A stretch of DNA of 64,000 nt from an uncultured Bacteroidaceae bacterium (GCA_905234605.1 CAJOIE010000006.1:1-64000), one strand, 5' to 3'. Shown: positions 1 to 8,082, counted from the stretch's first letter. A program made the numbers and translations. Notes: generated by a model from the letters alone, not told the origin.

Positions 1-725
1 TATTTTGAGACATAGACACCACCTTTGCACAATTGTATTTTAGAAGTGCCAAGGTTTATTCGGCCAACATCAATAGCTTGATACCAAGGATAATTAGCCT
101 TTTCTGCCATATAAAGAAACATTCTTTTCACAGTCATGTTATTCGTCGTTTCAAGCAATTGCTGAACTTTGGCTGGGCGAAGTGCTGTTAATTGCTCCAT
201 GATGTAATATAAATCCATGAAGCTATATCTATTTGGGGCCAATAGAAGACATTCCATGAAAGCAAGTTCAGGTGAAGATGCTTGTACGGTATAATTATTT
301 TGCTTTATTGCTTGTTTCTGGATTAGGCCGAAAGCCGATGTCGTAAAAAACTCTATAGTCATGTCAAACAAATCACTTTTTGCCCATTGAGGAGTTCTTG
401 GCTCATTGCTAGCAACCATAAGTTGAGGTTTTCCCATCGGTACGAAATGATAATAGCCAGATAGTTCAAGAGCGGAGTGGGCGGCTATACGATATTGTTT
501 TCCTGTTTGCTCCTGGCAACTTGCTAAAGCTGCCAAGGCTGATAGAGAATCTCCGCTACGATACATCACACCCTTAGATAAGGATGTCAGCCAGCCAGAT
601 TTACGGTACTGCTTCATCAACTGATCAGAATACCCCTGCTTCTTTACCCCCTCAGAAAATAGTATTCCTCCAGGGAGTATATTCATTAGTAATGAGTTGA
701 TTTTGCTCTTCGTTTCTATAGCCAT
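1..725 (-). CDS. AbiEi-family type IV antitoxin (3' end outside window)
   Basis: Reading the minus strand from the ATG at 723-725 gives 241 open codons running off the left edge, so the gene is partial. The N-terminus (about residues 15-60, with QGYSDQLMKQYRKSGWLTSL and then a GVMYRSGD turn) matches the winged-helix AbiEi_3_N domain. Residues about 65-130 (ALASCQEQTGKQYRIAAHSALELSGYYH, then FVPMGKPQL) match the AbiEi_3 C-terminal domain. Family knowledge: AbiEi represses its own operon and neutralises the AbiEii nucleotidyltransferase toxin, which would lie just left of position 1. The gene is AT-rich (roughly 35-42% G+C by eye against near 60% next door), which suggests transfer. Family assignment is from remembered motifs, without a search. 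Confidence 0.8.
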   Translation of the reverse strand, partial: MAIETKSKINSLLMNILPGGILFSEGVKKQGYSDQLMKQYRKSGWLTSLSKGVMYRSGDSLSALAALASCQEQTGKQYRIAAHSALELSGYYHFVPMGKPQLMVASNEPRTPQWAKSDLFDMTIEFFTTSAFGLIQKQAIKQNNYTVQASSPELAFMECLLLAPNRYSFMDLYYIMEQLTALRPAKVQQLLETTNNMTVKRMFLYMAEKANYPWYQAIDVGRINLGTSKIQLCKGGVYVSK

Positions 726-754
726 GTTTTATAATACGTTGAATATTTCAACTG

Positions 755-786
755 CAAAGATATAATGTTTTCAGGATATAACCAAA
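755..786 (-). promoter_or_regulatory. Bacteroidetes-type promoter of the AbiEi gene
   Basis: On the minus strand TTTG (783-786) is followed after exactly 20 bases by TATCTTTG (755-762). This matches the Bacteroidetes sigma pattern TTTG-N19-21-TAnnTTTG. Predicted transcription start is about 748, giving a leader of about 25 bases before the ATG at 725. Confidence 0.7.
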
Positions 787-795
787 TATTTGGTT
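780..795. promoter_or_regulatory. 16-bp perfect palindrome over the -33 box, probable AbiEi operator
   Basis: The sequence AACCAAATATTTGGTT is a perfect dyad and contains the -33 TTTG of the antitoxin promoter. Characterised AbiEi proteins bind inverted repeats in their own promoter and repress it, so this is the natural operator candidate. That it is bound by AbiEi is inference. Confidence 0.55.
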
Positions 796-831
796 GAAAA
801 ATATGTGTTTTTCTATAGTTTTACTTTAGTT

Positions 832-2199
832 TTAAGTTGAAATGGCTTTGAGATAAGGTGATAATTGTCTTTTGGAAAAGTAGTTTAGTTTACTCCACTT
901 TATATATAAAGAGGGATAAACTAAACCTATTTCCCAGAAAAGGTTGATGAGGGTTTCTTGGGGGGTGATGGCACCGCCGGTGATGTCGCCCAGATGTGCG
1001 ATGGCATGGCGTAGGTCTTCGGCCACGAGGTCGGGTGTGAGGTTGCTGCTGAGGCCTTGTTCCACACGGGCAAGGTTGTCGGCGGCACGCAGCAGTGCCT
1101 CATAGTGACGTGCAGATGTCACCACGACGTCGGTGGCGGCGAGGTGTGGGGCGGCATCGGCGAGTTGGCGGCGCAGGGTGTCGAGGCCTGTGCCGTCGAT
1201 GGCTCTGAAGGTGTCGGTCTTGTTGACGATGCGCAGCACGGTCTGGTCGCTACGTGGCGTTATGTCGGTGGGGAAGGGCACGCCGGGCTCGGTGAGCATG
1301 ATGATGATGTGAGCGCGTTCTGCGGCAGCTCGTGTGCGCTCTTGTCCGAGCTGTTCGATGCTGTCGGCTGTGTGTCGCAGGCCTGCGGTGTCGATGAAGC
1401 GGAATTCTGTCTGCCCTATGAGCACGGTGTCTTCGATGGTGTCGCGTGTGGTGCCTTCTATGTCGCTGACGATGGCTCGTTGTTCGCCGAGCAGGGCGTT
1501 GAGCAGTGTGCTCTTGCCTACGTTGGGTGCTCCCACGATGGCCACGGGTATGCCGTTCTTGATGGCGTCGCCGGTGCTGAATGTGTCGGCTAATGCCTGC
1601 ACGTGGCGGTGCAGCTGCTGTGTGAGTTGAAGCAGGTGGTTGCGTGGGGCAAACTCCAGGTCCTCGTGGTCGGAGAAGTCGAGCTCGAGTTCGAGCAGTG
1701 TGGTGAGATGCAGCAGCTGTTGGCGCAGGTTTTCGAGTTCGGTGCGCATGGCTCCGCGCAGCTGTGTCATGGCCACACGGTGTGATGCGGCGTTGCGTGA
1801 GGCTATGAGGTCGGCCACGGCTTCGGCCTGTGTCAGGTCGAGGCGTCCGTGCATGAAGGCTCTTTTGGTGAACTCGCCTGGCTCTGCCATCCGGCATCCT
1901 GCTTCTATGAGCAGCCGCAGTGTGGTCTGGGTTATGTAGGGTGAGCCGTGGAGGGTTATCTCGGCGGCATTCTCGCCGGTGTAGGAGTGTGGTGCGCGGA
2001 AGATGCTCACGAGCACTTCGTCGACGATGTCGCCCTCGGGTGTGTGTATGTGTCCGTAGTGAACGGTGCGTGGCTGTGCCTTGGTGAGGTCGTGTGAGAA
2101 GATGGCCGACACGCGGTCTATGGCTTCCTCTCCGGAGATGCGCACGATGGTGAGTGCTCCTCCGGCTGCCGTTGCGGGTGCGCAGATGGTGTCGGTCAT
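832..2199 (-). CDS. mnmE: tRNA modification GTPase MnmE with replaced C-terminus
   Basis: MnmE (TrmE) acts with MnmG to install carboxymethylaminomethyl groups on wobble U34. The 455-aa product starts MTDTICAPATA, has the formyl-THF-binding N-domain (1-118), a helical domain, and an inserted GTPase domain with G1 GAPNVGKS (223-230), G3 DTAG (270-273) and G4 NKTD (326-329). The family ends in a conserved FCIGK motif whose Cys is needed for modification. Here the homologous sequence stops near residue 417 (ITPQETL) and is followed by an unrelated AT-rich tail of about 38 residues without any Cys, ending at TAA 832-834. The start overlaps the upstream threonine aldolase stop as ATGA, indicating translational coupling. 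Whether this product is functional is doubtful. Confidence 0.9.
   Translation of the reverse strand: MTDTICAPATAAGGALTIVRISGEEAIDRVSAIFSHDLTKAQPRTVHYGHIHTPEGDIVDEVLVSIFRAPHSYTGENAAEITLHGSPYITQTTLRLLIEAGCRMAEPGEFTKRAFMHGRLDLTQAEAVADLIASRNAASHRVAMTQLRGAMRTELENLRQQLLHLTTLLELELDFSDHEDLEFAPRNHLLQLTQQLHRHVQALADTFSTGDAIKNGIPVAIVGAPNVGKSTLLNALLGEQRAIVSDIEGTTRDTIEDTVLIGQTEFRFIDTAGLRHTADSIEQLGQERTRAAAERAHIIIMLTEPGVPFPTDITPRSDQTVLRIVNKTDTFRAIDGTGLDTLRRQLADAAPHLAATDVVVTSARHYEALLRAADNLARVEQGLSSNLTPDLVAEDLRHAIAHLGDITGGAITPQETLINLFWEIGLVYPSLYIKWSKLNYFSKRQLSPYLKAIST
883..926. repeat. 44-bp imperfect inverted repeat at the island/mnmE junction
   Basis: Arms begin GTTTAGTTTA and meet at a central TATATATA; 19 of 22 arm positions pair. 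It lies inside the aberrant mnmE tail, about 20 bp from the last recognisable mnmE codons, in AT-rich DNA. It could be a recombinase arm site, part of an attachment site, or a bidirectional terminator between mnmE and the AbiEi unit. Confidence 0.6.
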
Positions 2200-3257
2200 A
2201 GTGTGTCGAGTGCTGTTCGCAGGGCTTCCATGTCGGCGTCGGTGGTGGCCCAGCTGGTGACGAAGCGGCACACGGTGTGGTCTGCATCGAGCGGTTCCCA
2301 TGTCTCGAAGCGCACATGCTTGCCGATGGTTGCCATCTGTTGTCTTGTCAGGGCAAAGAACTGCTGGTTGGTGGGTGATGCGATGTGTGTCGGTATGCCT
2401 GCTGCGGCGAAGAGGACCACGAGCTGCTGTGCGTAGTAGAGTGCTTCGAGGCCAATGCTGAGATAGAGGTCGTCGGTGAAGAGCGCCTCGAACTGCACTC
2501 CGGCCAGTCTGCTCTTGGCGAGCAGCGCGCCATGTTGCTTTATGATGCTGAAGAAGTGGCGTGGGGCGTTGCCTCGGGGGAACACCACGGCCTCGCCGCA
2601 CAGGGCTCCCATCTTGGTGCCTCCGATGTAGAAGGCATCGCAGTGGTGTGCCATCCATGGCAGGTCGAAGTCGCATGCCGGCGAGGCCAGTGCATAGCCT
2701 AAGCGGGCGCCGTCGATATATAGGGGGATGGCGTAACGCTTGCACACGGCATGTATGGCTACAATCTCGGTTGCGGTGTAGACGGTGCCCAACTCGGTGG
2801 GTTGTGTGATGTAGACCATGCCTGGGTGTACGGTGTGCAGCCCCGACGGGTCGTTCCTGAAGCGCTCGATGAGAGCTTCCAGTTCCTTCGCGAGCATCTT
2901 GCCGTCGTGGTGGGGCAGGGTGAGCACTTTATGGCCTGTGGCCTCGACAGCTCCTGCCTCGTGCACGTTGATGTGGCCTGTCTCCACTGCCACGACGCCT
3001 GCATAGAGTGGTGTCATTGCGGCGATGACGGTGGCATTGGTCTGTGTGCCTCCCACGAGGAAGAAGATGTCGGCCTCTGGTGTCTGGCATGCCTTGCGTA
3101 TGTTCTGGCGCGCGCGCTGGCTCCACTCGTCGTCGCCGTAGGATGCGCTGGTTGCGGCGTTGCTCTCAGCCAGAGCCTGCATCACGGCGTGGTGTGCGCC
3201 GTTGTTGTAGTCGCTTTCGAATGAGTGCACGGGTGATTGGTGAGTTGGGTGTTCCAT
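2196..3257 (-). CDS. ltaE: Low-specificity L-threonine aldolase (PLP enzyme)
   Basis: A fold-type I PLP enzyme that cleaves L-threonine or allo-threonine to glycine and acetaldehyde; cytosolic. The 353-aa product starts MEHPTHQSPVHSFESDYN. It has the family motif AVETGHINVHEAGAVE (90-105), the PLP-contacting DGAR (182-185) and the Schiff-base lysine in IGGTK (Lys215). An upstream in-frame ATG would add 59 basic, low-complexity residues that are the reverse frame of the next gene, so the start at 3257 was chosen. That ATG overlaps the nucleoside phosphorylase stop by one base (TGATG), and the gene's own stop overlaps the mnmE start (ATGA), so the three are probably co-translated. Confidence 0.88.
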   Translation of the reverse strand: MEHPTHQSPVHSFESDYNNGAHHAVMQALAESNAATSASYGDDEWSQRARQNIRKACQTPEADIFFLVGGTQTNATVIAAMTPLYAGVVAVETGHINVHEAGAVEATGHKVLTLPHHDGKMLAKELEALIERFRNDPSGLHTVHPGMVYITQPTELGTVYTATEIVAIHAVCKRYAIPLYIDGARLGYALASPACDFDLPWMAHHCDAFYIGGTKMGALCGEAVVFPRGNAPRHFFSIIKQHGALLAKSRLAGVQFEALFTDDLYLSIGLEALYYAQQLVVLFAAAGIPTHIASPTNQQFFALTRQQMATIGKHVRFETWEPLDADHTVCRFVTSWATTDADMEALRTALDTL

Positions 3258-4129
3258 CAGATGCGGTCGAGCACGAGCTGTATGAGGCCGTCGATGCTTC
3301 CTTTGTAGCCGGTGTTGGCTTCGCCGGCCAGCCTGTTGGCAATGACCATGCAGCACGTCATGGCCCGATGCCCCATGAGTCGTGCCAGGCCTGCCAGTGC
3401 GGAGCTCTCCATCTCGAAGTTGGTGATGCGCCATCCGTCATGCTCGAAGGCTTCCACCTTGCGGTTCTGGTCGGGGTCGGCCAGCGGTATGCGCAGCTCG
3501 CGTCCCTGTGGGCCGAAGAAGCCGCCGCATGCTATCGTCACGCCGCGCACCATCTCCTTGCCGGCTATTCGCTCCATGAGTTCGGGGTTGGCATCGATGA
3601 CGTAGGGGGCACATAGCAGCGGGTTCCAGTGCATGTGTTGCTTGAATGCTTCTTCGAACTCCAGGTCGCACACGTCGTTGCGTCCGGCATAGAAGTTGAG
3701 CAGGCCGTCGAAACCTATGCTCTTGGCCGAGGCTATGTATGTGCCCACGGGGGTGTTGGGCTGCAGTCCGCCGCAGGTGCCTATGCGCACCATCTCGAGT
3801 GAGCGCAGCTGTGGCTTCTCGGTGCGTGTCTTGAAGTCTATGTTGGCCAGTGCGTCGAGCTCGTTGACCACGATGTCGATGTTGTCGCACCCGATGCCTG
3901 TGCTCAGCACGGTGATGCGCTTGCCTTGGTAGTAGCCTGTTATGGTGTGGAACTCACGGCTCTGTATGTCGCATTCCATGCGCTCAAAGTGGGAGGCTAC
4001 GGTGGTCACACGTCCGGGGTCACCAACGAGTATCACCTTGTCGGCGAGTTGCTCGGGGCGCACATGGAGATGGAACACTGAGCCGTCCTCATTGATGATG
4101 AGCTCCGACGGGGCGAATTGCTTGTTCAT
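3257..4129 (-). CDS. udp: Nucleoside phosphorylase (uridine phosphorylase family)
   Basis: Phosphorolytic cleavage of pyrimidine (possibly purine) nucleosides to free base and pentose-1-phosphate, a salvage step. The 290-aa product begins MNKQFAPSELIINEDGSVFH. It carries the PNP/UDP signatures VILVGDPGRV (phosphate and nucleoside binding), STGIGCDNIDIVVNEL and IGTCGGLQPNTPVG, plus the ribose-binding ITNFEMESSAL near the C-terminus. Length fits the Bacteroidetes members, which are slightly longer than E. coli Udp. The stop shares a base with the downstream aldolase start. Substrate preference cannot be read from the sequence. Confidence 0.85.
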   Translation of the reverse strand: MNKQFAPSELIINEDGSVFHLHVRPEQLADKVILVGDPGRVTTVASHFERMECDIQSREFHTITGYYQGKRITVLSTGIGCDNIDIVVNELDALANIDFKTRTEKPQLRSLEMVRIGTCGGLQPNTPVGTYIASAKSIGFDGLLNFYAGRNDVCDLEFEEAFKQHMHWNPLLCAPYVIDANPELMERIAGKEMVRGVTIACGGFFGPQGRELRIPLADPDQNRKVEAFEHDGWRITNFEMESSALAGLARLMGHRAMTCCMVIANRLAGEANTGYKGSIDGLIQLVLDRI

Positions 4130-4161
4130 AGTCTGTGGGTTGAGTGTTAGGATGGGATTAG

Positions 4162-4197
4162 CTATAGGAACTATAGCTACTATAGTTCCTATATATA
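4162..4197. repeat. 9-bp tandem array CTATAGnnn, four units
   Basis: Four consecutive units CTATAGGAA, CTATAGCTA, CTATAGTTC, CTATATATA. The array is also a perfect hairpin, TATAGGAACTATAG / CTATAGTTCCTATA (4163-4176 and 4180-4193). It fills the gap between the PD40-like gene and the nucleoside phosphorylase and may act as an intercistronic stem-loop. The same 9-bp family recurs at 28581-28634. Confidence 0.75.
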
Positions 4198-4209
4198 TAT
4201 TAATAGGTG

Positions 4210-5496
4210 TTAGTGGGGCTGTGTGGCTTTGATTTCGGCGTTGCGAATGTCCTTGGCCAGTGCGCGCAGGCCCATCAGCTGTGAGTAGTGGGTGGCCTCG
4301 ATGCGTGCGATGGTGCGTGCGATGGCTGTGCGCTGTGCGGCGTCGGCTTCGGCATACTGGTCGCGCAGCCGCAGCAGCAGTGTGGCATCGGTCTCGGTGG
4401 TCTGGCGCAGCTGCAGCCACTGTTTCATCAGTGTCGCCGCTTCCTGCGAGTGGAAGTCGGCGATGGAGGTGTAGGTGCGCTCGTCGTTGACCACGAAGGT
4501 GAACTCTGGTGTGGCCGGCGTGTCCATTCCCCCGTCGCGCAGTTTGGCCAGCCGCTCTCGCGCGGCTGCCACGGCAGCCTGGTCGGTCTGAGTCTCGGCA
4601 ATCGATGCCAGGCGTGCCAGCCGGCGCAGGCGGTCGGGGGCGATGTCGTCGGCATAGGTGGAGCGTGTTGTTGTGGGAATGAATGTGTACACGCACACTT
4701 TGCCTTTTGGCTGATGTCTGTCGGTGACCATCCAGCCCAACTGTGCCAGCTCGTCGATGGCGAGCATGTAGTCGTTGGCTGTTGAGCAGAACGGGAAGCC
4801 GAGGCTCTCTGGCTGCAGGCACTGGTTGTCGGTCGGGTCGATGCGGGTCACGAAGATGTCGTAGCCTCCGAGGCTGGCCTCGCCCGTGGCAGCGTAGTAG
4901 AGTGTCAGTCCGTCGGAGAGCAGGAAGGGGTAGTTCTGCTTGACGTCGGCATTGAGGCCTTCAAGCGGCAGTGGGGCTGCCCAGTCGTCGCCCACCTTGT
5001 CGCTCAGGGCGAGGCGCATGCCTCCGCCGTCCTGTGCCACCGCCACGAGGCGTCGGTTGGCCAGCTCGTTCTCGTAGATGGTGGCATCGGTGGTGGCGGC
5101 AGTGTGGTAGGTGGAGGCGTAGGTGTCTATGCGTCCGCTCTCGCGGGTGAGGCGTATGGCGTGCAGGGCCTCGGCGGCATCCACCACCACGCTGTCGACG
5201 AAGCACACGCGCTCTGTGGCCCGCAGCTTGGCTGCCAGCATCTGCGCGCGCTCCCGCATGGCCTCGGCTTCGGAGGTGTCCTTGCGTTTCTTCTGCAAGG
5301 CGGCTATCTCGCTGTCCAGCAGCTGCTCGGCTTGTGCGAAGTCATAGACTGCCATGGCCTGGCGCGCCTGCTCCATGAGTGGCACGGCAGGCTCTTTCGG
5401 CCGTGGTGCGGCACGGCGGCGGCGTTGTGCTCCTGCCTCTACGGGCAGGAGCAGCAGTGCTGCAATGGCTATGGCTGCTATCTGGATGGGCTTCAT
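4210..5496 (-). CDS. Secreted PD40/WD40-like repeat protein
   Basis: A 428-aa protein with a clear signal peptide (MKPIQIAAIAIAALLLLPVEAGAQ). A basic/proline stretch follows, then a helical TPR-like segment (about 40-100: MEQARQAMAVYDFAQAEQLLDSEIAALQKK). The middle part (about 125-290) has PD40-type beta-propeller motifs: YPFLLSDGLTLYYAATGEASLGGYDIFVTRID and NDYMLAIDELAQLGWMVTDR. The C-terminal third is helical. Such proteins in Bacteroidales are envelope-associated, sometimes near OmpA-type proteins, but no partner is visible here. Precise function is unknown. It sits between two minus-strand enzyme genes flanked by 9-bp tandem arrays. Confidence 0.75.
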   Translation of the reverse strand: MKPIQIAAIAIAALLLLPVEAGAQRRRRAAPRPKEPAVPLMEQARQAMAVYDFAQAEQLLDSEIAALQKKRKDTSEAEAMRERAQMLAAKLRATERVCFVDSVVVDAAEALHAIRLTRESGRIDTYASTYHTAATTDATIYENELANRRLVAVAQDGGGMRLALSDKVGDDWAAPLPLEGLNADVKQNYPFLLSDGLTLYYAATGEASLGGYDIFVTRIDPTDNQCLQPESLGFPFCSTANDYMLAIDELAQLGWMVTDRHQPKGKVCVYTFIPTTTRSTYADDIAPDRLRRLARLASIAETQTDQAAVAAARERLAKLRDGGMDTPATPEFTFVVNDERTYTSIADFHSQEAATLMKQWLQLRQTTETDATLLLRLRDQYAEADAAQRTAIARTIARIEATHYSQLMGLRALAKDIRNAEIKATQPH

Positions 5497-5513
5497 GATG
5501 AGTGGACTGATTT

Positions 5514-5577
5514 CTCTGAGTTCTCGGAGTAGTCTGAGTAGTCTGAGTACTCCGAATACTCCGGACTACTCCGATTG
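5514..5577. repeat. 9-bp tandem array, consensus GTCTGAGTA / CTCCGAnTA
   Basis: Seven units: CTCTGAGTT, CTCGGAGTA, GTCTGAGTA, GTCTGAGTA, CTCCGAATA, CTCCGGACTA (10 bp), CTCCGATTG. The first and second halves are near complements, so the array can fold. It occupies the gap between the Nfn-type gene stop and the PD40-like gene start. Confidence 0.75.
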
Positions 5578-5586
5578 CCTCGGGCG

Positions 5587-7884
5587 TTATTTGCTGAGGT
5601 ACTCGTGCATGCTGTGTGCGGCCCGTCGGCCGTCGCCCATGGCCAGGATCACCGTGGCTCCGCCGCGCACGATGTCGCCGCCGGCGAAGATGGTGGGCAG
5701 GTTGGTCTGCATTCCGTCGTTGACTGCTATGGTGTTCTTGCGTCCGAGCTCGAGGCCGTCGATGCTGGTGGGCACGATGGGGTTGGGCGATACGCCCACG
5801 GCCACTATGGCCTGGTCGATGTCGATGGTCTCGGTGGCGCCTGCTATGGGCTGTGGCGAGCGGCGGCCGCTGGCATCGGGCTCGCCGAGCTCCATCTTCT
5901 GGAGCACCACGGCACGCACGTTGCCTTGCTCGTCGGCAAGATACTCTATGGGGTTGTGCAGGGTGAGGAACTCGATGCCCTCTTCCTTGGCGTGCTTCAC
6001 CTCCTCCAGTCGTGCCGGCATCTCGGCCTCGGAGCGGCGGTAGGCTATGAACACGCGCTCTGCGCCGAGGCGCTTGGCAGTGCGGCATGAGTCCATGGCT
6101 GTGTTGCCGCCGCCCACGACCATGACGCTCCTGGCGCGGCGGATGGGTGTGTCGCTGTCGGCGGCCGAGGCGTCCATGAGGTTCACGCGGGTGAGGTATT
6201 CGTTGCTCGACATGATGCCTTTGAGGTTCTCGCCGGGTATGTTCATGAAGTTGGGCAGGCCGGCGCCTGAGCCCACGAAGATGCCGGCAAAGCCTTGCTC
6301 CTCGAGCTCGTGCACGCTGATGGTCTTGCCTATGATGCAGTCTTTCACGAAGTGCACGCCCATGCGCTTGAGGCCGTCGATCTCCACGTCGACGATGGCG
6401 TTGGGCAGGCGGAACTCGGGTATGCCATACTTGAGCACGCCGCCAATCTCGTGGAGTGCCTCGAACACGGTGACGTCGTAGCCCAGCTTGACCATGTCGC
6501 CGGCGAAGGAGAGGCCCGATGGTCCGGAGCCCACCACGGCTATCTTCTTGCCGTTGGCCGGAGCGCACTCGGGCACGGCTGTCTGTCCGCTCTCGCGCTC
6601 GTAGTCGGCGGCGAAGCGTTCCAGATAGCCTATGGCCACGGGCTCCTTGCCCATCTTGAGGTGTATGCAGCGGCTCTCGCACTGTTTCTCCTGCGGGCAC
6701 ACGCGGCCGCACACGGCGGGCAGGGCCGATGTCTGCTTGAGCACGTGTGCTGCCTCGAGGAACTCGCCTTGCTCTATGTGCTTGATGAAGCGGGGTATCT
6801 GTATGCCTACGGGGCAGCCTTCCATGCATGTGGGCTTCTTGCAGGAGAGGCATCGCTGTGCCTCGCGCTGTGCCATCTCGGGTGTGAGGCCGCGGTTCAC
6901 TTCCTCGGTGCGGGTCGTGGCGCGGTATACGGGGTCGAGCTCGGGCATCTTCACGCGTGGTATGGCCACGCGCTCCTTGGCGGTGAGCTGCGGCATGGCC
7001 GCGGTGGCTGTCGTGGCGACTGTGTCGGCGGCAGCGGGGGTGGCTGTCGTGGCGGCTGTGGCGTGTGTGTCGGCGGCGTGTGCCATGGCGTCCTGCTCCT
7101 CGGCCTTGAAGGCTGTCATGCGCGAGAGCATCTCGTCGAAGTCCACCTGATGGCCGTCGAACTCGGGGCCGTCCACGCACACGAAGCGTGTGCGCCCGCC
7201 GACGGTGATGCGGCAGGCTCCGCACATGCCCGTGCCGTCGACCATGATGGTGTTGAGCGACACGTCGGTGGGTATGTCGTATTTCTTGGTGAGCAGGCAG
7301 CAGAACTTCATCATGATGGCCGGCCCTATGGCGAACACTTTGTCCACGCGCTCGCGCTGTATCACCTGCTCGATGCCCACGGTGACCACGCCTTTCTGGC
7401 CGTAGGAGCCGTCGTCGGTCATGATGATGACCTCGTCGGAGTGCTGCCGCACCTCGTCCTCGAGGATGATGAGGTCCTTGCTGCGGCCGGCCAGCACGCT
7501 GACGACGCGGTTGCCGGCCTGCTTCAGGGCCTTGATGATGGGCAGCATGGGGGCTACGCCTACGCCGCCGCCGGCACACACCACGGTGCCGAACTGCTCT
7601 ATGTGTGTGGCACGGCCCAGCGGACCGACAATGTCGGTGAGCTCGTCGCCCACGTTGAGGTCGCACAGCATGGTGGTGGAGTAGCCCACCTTCTGCACCA
7701 CAAGGGTGATGGTGCCGGCTTGCGTGTCGGCATCGGCGATGGTGAGCGGTATGCGCTCGCCCTTAGCACCCACGCGCACTATCACGAAGTGGCCTGCACG
7801 GCGAGCCTTGGCGATGAGGGGAGCCTCCACCACCAGCTTGTATACTTTCTCTGAGAACTGCTCTTTGCTAACAATCTTGTTCAT
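5587..7884 (-). CDS. Fused NfnAB-type NAD(P)+:ferredoxin oxidoreductase / GltD-like flavoprotein
   Basis: A 765-aa fusion of a ferredoxin-NADP reductase/PyrK-like module (about 1-285) and a glutamate-synthase small-subunit-like module (about 310-765). The first has the FAD/NAD Rossmann motif CAGGGVGVAPMLPI and a [2Fe-2S] cysteine set in GTGMCGACRITVGG plus a later Cys. The second has CLSCKKPTCMEGCPVG and GRVCPQEKQCESRC cluster motifs and two nucleotide-binding sites, VGSGPSGLSFAGDM and VVGGGNTAMDSCR. Separate NfnA/NfnB proteins perform electron-bifurcating NADH-dependent ferredoxin:NADP+ transhydrogenation; in Bacteroidetes the fused form is often named DHOD-B/NADPH glutamate synthase. A roughly 50-residue Ala/Thr-rich linker (about 270-320) joins the halves. 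No glutamate synthase large subunit is nearby, which favours the Nfn reading. Confidence 0.85.
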   Translation of the reverse strand: MNKIVSKEQFSEKVYKLVVEAPLIAKARRAGHFVIVRVGAKGERIPLTIADADTQAGTITLVVQKVGYSTTMLCDLNVGDELTDIVGPLGRATHIEQFGTVVCAGGGVGVAPMLPIIKALKQAGNRVVSVLAGRSKDLIILEDEVRQHSDEVIIMTDDGSYGQKGVVTVGIEQVIQRERVDKVFAIGPAIMMKFCCLLTKKYDIPTDVSLNTIMVDGTGMCGACRITVGGRTRFVCVDGPEFDGHQVDFDEMLSRMTAFKAEEQDAMAHAADTHATAATTATPAAADTVATTATAAMPQLTAKERVAIPRVKMPELDPVYRATTRTEEVNRGLTPEMAQREAQRCLSCKKPTCMEGCPVGIQIPRFIKHIEQGEFLEAAHVLKQTSALPAVCGRVCPQEKQCESRCIHLKMGKEPVAIGYLERFAADYERESGQTAVPECAPANGKKIAVVGSGPSGLSFAGDMVKLGYDVTVFEALHEIGGVLKYGIPEFRLPNAIVDVEIDGLKRMGVHFVKDCIIGKTISVHELEEQGFAGIFVGSGAGLPNFMNIPGENLKGIMSSNEYLTRVNLMDASAADSDTPIRRARSVMVVGGGNTAMDSCRTAKRLGAERVFIAYRRSEAEMPARLEEVKHAKEEGIEFLTLHNPIEYLADEQGNVRAVVLQKMELGEPDASGRRSPQPIAGATETIDIDQAIVAVGVSPNPIVPTSIDGLELGRKNTIAVNDGMQTNLPTIFAGGDIVRGGATVILAMGDGRRAAHSMHEYLSK

Positions 7885-7960
7885 GCCTGTTCTTTCGTTT
7901 TTAAGTGGTTCCTGTCTTAGTGTATGTGTTGGTTGTGCTTGTTTAGCGCATTAGATAATG

Positions 7961-7968
7961 CAAAGTTA
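7961..7968 (-). promoter_or_regulatory. Candidate -7 box for the Nfn-type gene
   Basis: Minus-strand TAACTTTG fits TAnnTTTG; predicted start is about 70 bases upstream of the ATG at 7884. No clear -33 TTTG is visible at the usual spacing. Confidence 0.4.
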
Positions 7969-8050
7969 CGATTAAAGCGATGAACGGGGCTCGTTTGCTG
8001 CCACGAAATAGCATGCAGGGTGGCATTTTCAGTGGGTGCATGGCGAAGAA

Positions 8051-8082
8051 AAGGGTGCTGCACGGTGATGTGCAGCACCCTT
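8051..8082 (-). terminator. Rho-independent terminator after the GH53 operon
   Basis: A 13-bp perfect stem, AAGGGTGCTGCAC / GTGCAGCACCCTT, with a 6-base loop. On the minus strand it is followed by TTTTCTTC, as expected for a terminator of the GH53 - small-protein unit. Confidence 0.8.

Noticed and set aside
5342..7666. Long minus-strand frame overlapping the Nfn-type gene in another register
   Set aside because: Arg/His-rich shadow frame; the correct frame has full cofactor motifs.
6295..7854. Plus-strand 519-codon open frame opposite the Nfn-type gene
   Set aside because: His/Gly/Ala-rich translation, no start signal, antisense to a strongly conserved enzyme; a typical GC-rich shadow frame.
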